The position numbers and the translations under genes were made by a program. A stretch of 29,141 bases of DNA, taken from positions 1 through 29,141 of the forward strand of contig CAXNAD020000113.1 in assembly GCA_964200185.2 (NCBI GenBank), given 5' to 3'. Of the stretch, positions 20,873 to 29,141 are shown in pieces (the stretch's first letter is position 1; each line of letters starts with the position of its first letter). Source of the stretch: Choristocarpus tenellus KU-1152. Lineage: Eukaryota > Phaeophyceae. The notes beneath the pieces were generated by a model. The model did not search any database. It saw nothing but the letters and a program-made list of their open reading frames with translations, and was not told the DNA's origin.

Positions 20873-21235
20873 GTGACCAACCAGTGTGACCTATTCGCCA
20901 CCGATTTCCAGCCTCTGCACCTCTGATGAAAAACCAGGGCAAACCCCTTTTGTCTATGATTTCCAGCCACCACAACTCTGATGACTTGGCAGGGCAAACC
21001 CCTGCTGCCACTGATTTCCAGTCTCCCCTTCCATCCGATGACCAACCCAGGAGAAACCCTATTCACCCCTGATTTCCAGTCACCCCTTCCATCTGATGAC
21101 CAACACGGGCGAACCCCCTTCACCCCTAATTTCCAATAACCCTCACATTTGATGACCAACCAGGGGGAACCCCTCTCACCACTTATTTCTTGTGAACCCA
21201 CCCATCCGATGACCAGACAGTGCGACCCCTTCCCC
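20873..21235. repeat. 57-bp minisatellite, about 6.5 units
   Basis: The GATGACCAAC-type start recurs at 20925, 20980, 21037, 21095, 21151 and 21208 (spacing 55-58), preceded by a partial unit at 20873. Each unit holds a GATTTCCAG box and C-rich blocks. On minus it stays open as a repetitive Gly/Trp-rich frame (20839-21237), which I regard as a by-product of the 57-bp (19-codon) period rather than a gene. Confidence 0.85.
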
Positions 21236-21239
21236 ACTG

Positions 21240-21873
21240 ATTACTAATAGTGTATACATGTACTCTCATATAACATTTTGTTTCACAAACCAAGCCTTTG
21301 GATAACGTGTCCCTACTGCTGCAAGCAGATTGAATGGCGCGTCCAGAATGTGTGGACTGCTTGACAGGTAAGAACACTTTCGTTGCAATTTATTGCTGTT
21401 GATGCCAACACTTGTATGATTTTCTTGTTATCTTTCTGCTGTTGCTTTGTTCTCATTTTCACAAAGGAAATGATGAATGGATACTATTGTCATTTGTATT
21501 CTATTACCTCTCTCCCATACGATTGTGCTGCGGAAAATCTGAACTCGCCGAGCGAGAACGGTGCCGAATCGGACGATAAACCCACAGTGTGAAATCGGGT
21601 TGATAATCTCAGCTTTCAGAATAGGTGGGGGCCAAGGATCATCAGGCACAAACTCGAGGTGCTTTCAAGACGTCAAAGTAGGGATCGGTTGGGGTGATTT
21701 TGAGTCCAGAACTGGGCACACCGAGGGTCAGAACGTCGGCATGACAACCCCTTTGTTGACCCCCAGCGTAGAAAGGGTGGCAAAGTGTCCCTCAATACCA
21801 GGTTTGCGCTTGCAGTTTGGCACACCCTCACAATGGTCCCTGATGAGCATAAACTGCCGTGACATGTTGGCCA
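21240..21873. other. Upstream flank of transposase pseudogene, no gene supported
   Basis: Overlapping frames on both strands (for example 21561-21965 plus) lack motifs. The part after about 21600 is higher in GC, like the transposase remnant, and is probably the 5' part of the same element. I could not define a terminal inverted repeat by eye. Confidence 0.4.
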
Positions 21874-22925
21874 GCCCTCGCGGTGGAGTTTGGAGTATCC
21901 GAGCGTTACATGCGAGAGCTCTGGGAGGACATCGCCGATCAGCTTGCCTGTGGCCACACGCTTGACCTAGGGGTGGCAGCACGTAGTGGGCGGCCTTCGG
22001 AGCTCACACTGACCAAGATGGCAATACATCATGTCAACTCCGATGGTCGGTCATCCACAGTGCGTCAGGTGACAATGAAGATGACCGCCAAGGGACTGAA
22101 TTATAACACAAGCACCATAAACAGGTAGTTGGATGATATTCTGGCCATACCGAATTGCCGCTGGATCAAACCCAAGGTTAAATCGTGGCAAAAGGTATAG
22201 AGAATGGACTTTGCTTGCGACAAGTGGACTGGAAACGTTGTTTGTACGCCTCCACAGCAAACACGATCCATGTGAATGAAACCTGGTTTTACGTGATGGC
22301 TGATGGGGAAAGGGTCAGGGTATTTCTGCATGAGGAAGATCGAGACCTTCCTAGGTCCCCTACTGTGCAGCACAAGAGTCGTATCCCCAAAACCGTGATC
22401 ATTGCAGCCAACGCCCGCCCAGATTCGGCTCACAGCTTCCATGGAAAGCTTGTTGTTTGGTGTGTGTGTGCACCAAAATGGAAGATAGGACAAGCAACAA
22501 TCATAAAAAGGATTCAATCAAGACCAAGATGCCTTGGTTGCAGGGGAAGCACGTTATCGTTCAGAAAGATGGTGCCACCCCTACACGGGCAAGGGCAACT
22601 CAGAAATATTGTCAGGGACAAGGAAGACTGAGGGGTCGTCGATTAGGCTTCTGATGCAGCCATCTAACTCCCCCAACCGCAACATCATGGACCTGTGCTT
22701 CTTCAGTTCTTTGAAATGCCGGGTGATGGGGGAGCGGTTTGGGTCTGTCAAGGAGATGGTGAAGGTCATTATGAAACAGTATGAGGTGTATGACGAAACC
22801 ACACTTGAGAGGGCTTGCTAGCTCTCTTTTGTGGTGTGTTATCAAGCACTTAGATACAAAAAGGGGGGAATGACTTCAGTGTGGAGCATACAGGGGTAAG
22901 GAAGAGGCAGTTGTCTGGTGTGTTT
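21874..22925 (+). pseudogene. Tc1/mariner-superfamily transposase pseudogene
   Basis: The N-terminal helix-turn-helix part (A-V-E-F-G-V-S-E-R-Y-M-R-E-L-W) and G-R-P-S-E-L-T lie in one frame, up to an in-frame TAG at 22126 where the family has Trp, and another TAG at 22198. After a frameshift comes I-H-V-N-E-T-W-F-Y-V-M-A-D-G-E-R-V-R-V-F, in which the first catalytic Asp (D-E-T-W) is Asn (codon at 22275). A second shift leads to M-P-W-L-Q-G-K-H-V-I-V-Q-K-D-G-A-T-P, keeping the second Asp. A third leads to S-P-N-R-N-I-M-D-L-C-F-F. A further stop and shift precede a G-G-N-D-F-S-V-E-H-T-G-V-R-K-R-Q tail. With at least three frameshifts and three stops it cannot make a protein. The closest style I know is the Tc1-like group common in oomycetes and other protists. 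Its GC is above that of the surroundings. Confidence 0.88.
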
Positions 22926-23157
22926 AAAAACACGGAAAATGTAAACATGGAGGATTTTTCTGTGACTGATAAAGTCGTGATGGAGGGGGAGTAATAATAA
23001 TAACAGAAAGAGCTGACCCTTACCAGAAATTCTTCAAGGATTCCAAATCTTCTTCATCCACATCTTCAAACGTTATGGACAACACAGCATAGACTTACGG
23101 CACGGAAGCAGTACTGCTTTTATGCATCTCATTTTAATATTTTGTCTATTTTGAGTG

Positions 23158-23405
23158 AAAGTATCTTAGAGGGTACGAACTTTGTCCTGTTTGTCCATGT
23201 GGGGCTTGGCTTCCCATGGGTTTTTATTGAAATTTTACCTACTCCAAAATGTTTCAGAGTAGGTAAAATGTCTACATTATGAAAAGGAGTATTCAGACAA
23301 GGATATTGACATCTCCTAACAAACATGATAGCCAAAATTACATCAAAATTACAACTTTGGATTTTGGTCCCCAAATGGACGCGGCTGTACCCTCTAAGAT
23401 ACTTT
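23158..23405. mobile_element. Foldback MITE, intact copy with 19-bp perfect terminal inverted repeats
   Basis: The left end AAAGTATCTTAGAGGGTAC (23158-23176) is the exact inverse of 23387-23405. The centre holds a second inverted pair, ACCTACTCCAAAATG near 23238 against CAGAGTAGGTAAAATG. The flanks carry a near-identical 13-bp direct repeat, CTATTTTGAGTGA at 23146 and CTATTTTGTGTGA at 23408, possibly a target duplication. No coding capacity. It is non-autonomous and its mobilising family is unknown. Confidence 0.85.
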
Positions 23406-23683
23406 GGCTATTTTGTGTGATCCAGCGTATCTGTTGTTTGTGTCTTGAACAAATGTTGTTTCTCTGGTGTAAGTATTTTTGTGTTTGAGTTGAGTCATGT
23501 TCATCGAAATACATGGCCAAGATATGGCTCTACGATGACACGATTGCATCTCTCCAACTGCAAGTATACTAACTACATACAGCACAGTAGTATATCACTA
23601 TGTCTGATACAAGTGAGGAGCTACTATTTTTATACTCCTTGTAGAACAGACTGTATGTCCTGTACTACTATTGGATTACATTG

Positions 23684-23934
23684 TTAGATGTACTTCCTCT
23701 GTCCAGCATAAGTTTGAACAGATTGCGGGGAAGGCTGTGAGTGCACGATATGGTATGGTATGGTATCAGGTTTTCGATTTCTTGAGGGGGGTCTTCCAGA
23801 CACTCCCATTGTGAAGTTGCCATAAAATCTCTGTGAAAATGTGATATCTCTTCTGCATTTAAAGCCTGACGAACAACCTTTTTGAAATGATGCTGAACAG
23901 ACGAAGTAGATAGGTATGTGTTGAAATGAAACAC
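23684..23934 (-). CDS. Orphan open frame, product not recognised
   Basis: The minus-strand frame contains a protein-like core H-H-F-K-K-V-V-R-Q-A-L-N-A-E-E-I followed by an acidic, Trp-containing stretch, and is AT-balanced rather than low-complexity. It could be an exon or a remnant of a repeat ORF. There is no family match by eye, and the C-terminal end after the Y-H-T segment looks non-coding, near a (TATGG)n microsatellite. Confidence 0.25.
23749..23767. repeat. (TATGG)n microsatellite
   Basis: About three and a half tandem TATGG units. Confidence 0.85.
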
Positions 23935-25970
23935 GCACTATACCCTCTGTTCATTTTTTCTCAGCTCCAACGATATCAATAAAGTATGCACATGATAAAT
24001 CTCTGTCCATCGGACATTTATATATATATATATATGTATGTGTGCATATGTATGATCAGTGATGTTGGGTATTGATTGTCTTAAGGGAAGTGCTCTGCAA
24101 AGACCGTTGATGCAATTACTGTGTTGTCCTGCCTATGGTGAATCTCAATCAAGCCTGATGGGTCATTCAGCACAGTACAAATTTCAATGTCAGGTTATCG
24201 TCAGTGACCATCTAATCATAATCGCAGAAGAGGTTCCAGTTCTAAAATATTGACGGCGAAATGGGCCAATGCAAACTTGATAAGGAGTACTTTCTCATCT
24301 GTACCAAGATGGGAGTTACGGTAGTTAGGATTTGGGAAGTGTAGATGGCAGGAAGCATTGGTTATCACTGGACCAACTACTTTAGAGTTTGGTCGATCTT
24401 GCGATTTCTCCTCATCAACCCAACGGCAAACGACAATCAATTTGGTATAGAATTATATGCCCACTGACGCTTTGCAGACAGATGTTGGTCATGGTGGGAA
24501 TAAGAAGGAACGTGTAGGTTAAAGAATATACCAAAGATGACAGCAACAGAGTCTTCTTATTGTTTAATGTAGATGCCTTCAGATACGCAATATATTCAGA
24601 GTCGAAATTTGCTTGAAAAAGTGAAAACGACCAAGAAGGCTATCAACTCGAGTACAGGTGTCAATCTTTTTGACACGTGGGAAACAATTTGTATCTGCCC
24701 CAACCAATCGGACGAGTTGATTGAACTTGATCAGAAATAAGTTCAGATCGAAAATTTGACTGGACCATTGCATTGTGTGATGGCCTTGGACCAACCCCGG
24801 AAAGAAACTCTGGAACCCGGCTGGCCAATGAACCGGACAATGAAAAAATGTGCAATATCTCTGGACCGATGGTTCTATCAAAATCAATGGAGTCGGTCGT
24901 CCAGTGGACTGGACTATCACATTACTTGGTAGATCTGGTCGAACAGCTCAGAAAATGTTGAAGCCAAGCTGGACTGTGGACTAGACCATTTGTATTTACC
25001 AAGTCCAAGGGAAGGCCTTGAAATATACTACAATGCTCCACCCCTCCCATTCACTACAGAGTACCTCTGACCTGCCATTTCCGCACACAGACATACTTGC
25101 ACACCCCAGGTGTTTTGCACCTTCTACAGAACCCGAACTTCTACGCGATGGTAGTGTTGCGAAGGGGAATCGTGTGAGGCTCATAACTTGTTGAAACCTG
25201 AATCGAATGCATTGTATATGTAATACATAGATTACGAAGGAGGAGGAATCATGGTGTTGCAAAGCACCGATGAGTAGGAAGCGTAGTCTGTGGTATGAGT
25301 AGATGTGGTTGCGAAGTGAAGCACTGATACATTTGTTCTGTTGCAACTGAAGTAACTGATCTCTCGGTTAAGAATGATGTGATGTGAATACAGTTTTATT
25401 TCATGGTATACTTAATGAAAGAAGTATTTGCTCTGTGAAGAGGCTTGTTACCTTGGCTGGCAAGGGTTTCAGTAGATGGTTTTAACTCTGATTGTATTAC
25501 ATCCAAGTGTGCGTCAGGGGCACTATTGCAGAATGAGCTTGAGGTGCTAACTGAGGGGAAAATGACAATCAATAAAACAATAATCAACAATTACCGTGCA
25601 TCTGGGGTCTTATGCATATAAAAAGAAAGAACAGGGATGGCAACAACAATAAAATAGAAAATGAACACAAGGTAACAGTGGAACACACTTGATGCAAGTT
25701 CCGAAGTAACTTGGATGATGTGTGCTATGATCTTCCTGTGTGTGATGTGGATCAACTGAATATCAACTGATGCTATTCTTCTATCTACTGTCACCTATGT
25801 GATGATGATTCGTAAGGCGCAATAAATAAATAAACACTAACATCCAGTGCAGTGCACCAATCAACAGTCAGTACAAGCTGGTAGTATTGTGTATCATATC
25901 AACAAGAAACAAATGAGTAGCCTATGTTTGAACAGGTAGTCCTGTCCTTCACCACTATGCTTATCAGCAA
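23935..25970. other. No gene supported
   Basis: Contains a (TA)n microsatellite at 24017-24035. Open frames of 60-116 residues on both strands (for example 24579-24920 and 24996-25346 minus) have no motifs. TGG-rich text between 24760 and 24960 (several TGGACTGGAC-like phrases) hints at short internal duplication. Confidence 0.4.
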
Positions 25971-25974
25971 TATT

Positions 25975-26247
25975 TGATGGAACTCTTCCCACACATGGTG
26001 GAAATCAAAACTGCACCATATTGTCCTCAAGGTGGAGGCGTCAGGTCAGGGAACATCCTTAGGCCTCTTTGCTGATGATGAAAATGCTAAGGTGAACTTG
26101 AGGTTGGTGTTGAAGACTGACAAGCTGGATGAGATTGGGGAAGGGGCTAGGACGGCGGGGAGAGGATCCACTGGGGTAGGATGGAGTGATGGGGGGGGGG
26201 CGTTCAGCGCAGTTGGAATCACCAAAGTGGCCATCTGGATTTGCTAG
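25975..26247 (+). CDS. Orphan open frame, product not recognised
   Basis: A plus-strand frame of about 90 codons without an early ATG, containing G-L-F-A-D-D-E-N-A-K-V-N-L-R-L-V-L-K-T-D-K-L-D-E. This reads like a genuine protein segment, then a Gly-rich part encoded by a G-run (26187-26200). A GTAGGA donor at 26177 would end an exon before the Gly-rich part. No family recognised. Confidence 0.3.
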
Positions 26248-26820
26248 AGCTGTGGGGTCACCTTTGAGGTGTTCATGAGGAGATGTCTCGAATATTGTGA
26301 TACGGGATATGTTCTTGCAGGGGGGAGGAGTGTCTAGGTCGGCATGTGTTATGTGATGAGAAAATGTGAATGTTAATGGGGAATTTCGGAGACAAAGAGG
26401 GTCATTGGGTCAGGTCACTCGATTATTTTTGCCTATATTATGTTGCTTCTTTCTAAGCTCTGTTTTACTATGAAGTAGATTGATTGCTGACGGATGTAGT
26501 GTCCAATTTGATGTGAATGTTTTGGTTTGCTACATCACAACATATTACAATTTCTCTATATACATGAAGTTTCCCATTGTTCATTCCACTCCCCCCCCCT
26601 CCTCCCCCTCTTGCTGACCGCTCTCTCAATTTATGTATTATGAAGGTTTACTGCCCTGCTGTAGTGAATGGATCTCGACGCATCAATACAGTAGATGTAA
26701 AAAGCTGGTCGATATTTGGCTTGCTCTACACAAATACACAGACAAGAATGAAGAAAGAGGTCGGGTGGGGGGGAGATTAATCATATTGACTCCTGGACTT
26801 GCTGTTGGACCCAAAACATT
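26248..26820. other. No gene seen
   Basis: Carries a C-rich run at about 26588-26611. No supported coding or structural feature. Confidence 0.4.
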
Positions 26821-27057
26821 TAAGAGGGTAGGGTTGCGTTCGATTGGAGTCATAAATACAATGCTGCGATTTTGATGAATTTTGGCTATCGTGTTTGTTA
26901 GCAAGTGTCAATATCCATGCTCCGGATACACATTGAATGGTCATATACATACTAGATAGCTATGTTCACACACAGAAAACTGAAAAAGGGCATAAAAGAA
27001 AAGTGTGAAGTCAGGCCCCAAACGGACAAACAGGCCAAACCTCCTCCCCTCTTCAAA
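26821..27057. mobile_element. Foldback MITE, diverged copy
   Basis: The left part matches the right half of the 23158-23405 element in inverse (GCGATTTTGATGAATTTTGG, GTGTTTGTTAG, AAGTGTCAATATCC). The right part matches its left half in inverse (AGGCCCCAAACGGACAAACAGG). The terminal AAAGTATC bases are altered; the left end reads TTTAAGAGGGTAGGG. Closest to the copy at 28441. Confidence 0.8.
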
Positions 27058-28440
27058 GCTTTGACTCTGTCCTGTCGTTCTATTCGGTGTAGTTTGAAAA
27101 ATCTCTCTGTTGCCACAGTAGACAGCACAACACAGGTACAACTCTACTCTAGATCGAGTGAATGCACAGTAGTAGTGCTAGGATTCGTAGTTCATGTGGC
27201 CATTTCCTTTTGTATCCCAATCCTGGACATACCAAGAGCGATCACCTGATGAAAGGAGCCAGCCGTGAGGGCTCTGTGCTGCGAGGTACGGATACCGTCA
27301 TGGGTACTGCCACATCGCATCTTCTCCATCGACATGCTCTGACGGAACAATCCCCCAGGAGCGCTACAGGCAAGTCAAACACCCGAGACAATCCCTACAC
27401 ACTCCACTACCATCATCCCATGGGTGTTATGCATACTCCACTGACGATGCATTTGGGGGATCGGAATGGGATGTGATCCATAACCATGTGGTGGACGATG
27501 CAGTTGTTTGAGGTTTAAGGTTTGTTTGATATGTACAAATGCCACCCATATGGGGAGAAAAATGATGTTCGGGGAGGGGAGGGGAGGTGGAAGAGTTTGT
27601 GTGCTTTGATTTCTTCTCTACTTCTTTCTCTGCATGTATGTGGGCATTTCTCTACTCCTGTCTGTACAGTAAACTTGAAGACTTTGGTCAGTTAATTGTT
27701 CTTTTGTGCGGTTTTAGATAAGTATCTGTTCGTAGGCTAGAAATCATTTGTTGGTTGAAGAGAGTTTGGTGGGGTAAATTTGGTGCTAGGTACCGTTTTT
27801 GAGGTTGTGGGCAAAGGGAGACTTTTCATTTTTTTCTTAGAGTTTTGTACAGGTTGTCGATATATCAAGAGGCCCATTTCAAGGCTGTTCCATTTATAAA
27901 CTACACATTTGTTGATATTGCTTTCCTAGTGTACATTTTGTGAAGGATGTGGGGAGGGTGCCATTTTTGGTCTCATTGGTATCATTTTTGCCCTTTTACT
28001 TTGTCTGATGCAGTGAGGACAGCCACCCTTCCCCGTCTGGATCGTGACCTGAGATCATTTCGTGGTCAAGAAGTATACGTTTAGTACAACCAGATATGTT
28101 GCTGCTACTACTACTACTACTGCACCTACGCACGGTGATGCTCTGACGTCAACTCTCGTCTGAATCTGGCAACAAATCAAAATTTGTCATGTGTATGCTG
28201 AATAGTGCACACACACATTACCTCTTTACATCTTGCACACCCTTCTTACAGTGCGACAACCACTCTTGCACACCTTGACTTGTGGAAGTCCTACATGAGG
28301 AACTACAGACATTGCATCCACGGCAACCAACAATGTCAATCGTTTTGTCAATGCGCATATATGCACACACTCCAGCAATTGGTTATTAGTTACAACAACT
28401 GTACAGTGGACACAGGTATTAATAGTATCGATTCAAGCAT
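27058..28440. other. Mostly unassigned, possible plus-strand exons
   Basis: A frame from 27269 to 27511 ends with S-T-D-D-A-F-G-G-S-E-W-D-V-I-H-N-H-V-V-D-D-A-V-V-stop. A block after TGATGCAG at 28012 reads R-T-A-T-L-P-R-L-D-R-D-L-R-S-F-R-G-Q to TAG at 28082. Both look protein-like, but they cannot be joined in phase by the sites I see. Simple repeats: (GGGGA)n at 27570-27590 and (CTA)n at 28104-28121. Confidence 0.3.
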
Positions 28441-28690
28441 TTAAGAGGGTAGGGCCATGTACGTTCGGGATCATACCTGCAATGTTGCGATTTTGACTAA
28501 TTTTGGCTGTCGTGTTTCTTCCCAAGTGTCAATATCCTTGCTCCAGACACACCTTCTTTCTCTCGTAGTCGTATACGTATTAGGTAACTGTTTTTACACA
28601 GAAAATCATTGAAAGGCATAAAAAACCCGTGGGACGTCAAGCCCCGAAGGGACAAACAGGGCAAAACTCCTGCCCAAACTCCTGCTTCCA
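28441..28690. mobile_element. Foldback MITE, second diverged copy
   Basis: Begins TTAAGAGGGTAGGG like the 26821 copy and shares GTTGCGATTTTGACTAATTTT, AAGTGTCAATATCCTTGCTCC and, at the far end, AGCCCCGAAGGGACAAACAGG. The end duplicates AAACTCCTGCC. No coding capacity; the minus-strand frame across it (28497-28781) is incidental. Confidence 0.8.
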
Positions 28691-29141
28691 AGGTAAACAA
28701 TATTGTGATTCCGCTTGAGCTCCGACCAGAAGCACAATTTTTCATTTTGTGTATGGTATCATGTTGGGAGGTTGAAGGCACATAGTATCTATCTTCAGGT
28801 CAGACACTGTTATTAGTTACAATGTTCTACCGATGATGGCTATATCCACTCTCGAACAGTATGTTTGCAACTTCAGCATAGGAGACCACGCCCCACAGAT
28901 GCCACTCAAGTGTCAGCCTAATCTCTCTTGCCCATCCTCCGTTGACCTGGGTGTCTCGGCTCCCTTGATAACAACCATGCCGTTGGGAGACTACTACTAT
29001 TATTGTTGTAACGTTTGTTTTGGAAGGTATCCCCTTATTATGTGGAAGTTGATACCTTCTATTTTATATTATTTATATTGTTATGCCCTCTGACATTTTG
29101 CAGATGTGTCAGGGGGAAACCAATGAAAACTATTTACGTAT
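28691..29141. other. Right edge, no gene supported
   Basis: A plus-strand frame (28833-29093) is open but ends in Tyr/Cys low complexity and shows no domain. Confidence 0.4.

Noticed and set aside
20839-21237. A Gly/Trp-rich repetitive protein gene on minus
   Set aside because: Its openness follows from a 57-bp repeat period; there is no supporting splice or start context.
21561-21965. A 134-residue plus-strand frame before the transposase
   Set aside because: It overlaps the transposase N-terminus in another frame and has no motif.
24017-24035. The (TA)n run as a regulatory or origin element
   Set aside because: It is an ordinary dinucleotide microsatellite with no supporting context.
26821-28690. 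The two right-hand MITE copies as parts of one larger element with long inverted repeats
   Set aside because: Both are in the same orientation and each contains both halves, so they are two separate insertions.

Overview
The window is nuclear DNA from an intron-rich eukaryote, most likely a protist or alga whose exact lineage I cannot fix. The evidence is one conserved gene split by ten GT-AG introns, a nuclear-type tRNA-Arg with pol III A and B boxes and a T-run terminator, decayed DNA transposons, minisatellites, and large amounts of short TTAGGG/CCCTAA tract, the repeat used at many eukaryotic telomeres.

Left edge (1-301): an open frame running off the window encodes part of a PD-(D/E)XK 'Rpn family' transposase-nuclease of the type common in Rickettsiales and related bacteria. 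The usual catalytic Glu of the E-x-Q motif reads Ala here. It looks like bacterial DNA in a eukaryotic chromosome (or an assembly join) and lies about 730 bp past the stop codon of the main gene.

Main gene (14117 down to 1033, minus strand): I could join a complete 442-residue 26S proteasome lid subunit Rpn5/PSMD12 from 11 exons. All junctions are canonical and in phase, and the length is close to the yeast and human proteins. About 85-90 % of the locus is intron. Introns 3 and 5-10 carry roughly forty telomere-like tracts in both orientations. Introns 1, 2 and 4, every exon and the 3' flank carry none that I could find. One tract forms the 3' splice-site region of the last intron. Intron 5 also holds a rearranged copy of a foldback element.

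Middle (14.1-18.6 kb, plus strand): the sequence opposite the RPN5 start has strong plus-strand donor sites. A phase-consistent chain of small exons spans 14530-15748 and ends in the cyclic-nucleotide-phosphodiesterase-like motif H-x-S-D-I-S-N-P. Further exon-like blocks lie at 16904-17398, 17894-17974 and 18430-18620. The product of these later blocks is not recognised.

Right part (18.6-29.1 kb): mostly non-coding and repeat-rich. It has a 56-bp tandem repeat (19643-19785), a tRNA-Arg(CCG) (20534-20606), a 57-bp minisatellite (20873-21235), a Tc1/mariner-like transposase pseudogene (about 21874-22925), three copies of a roughly 250-bp foldback MITE (23158, 26821 and 28441) and a few orphan open frames. 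No operon-like cooperation between genes is visible. The only likely functional pairing is the head-to-head start of RPN5 and the plus-strand gene.
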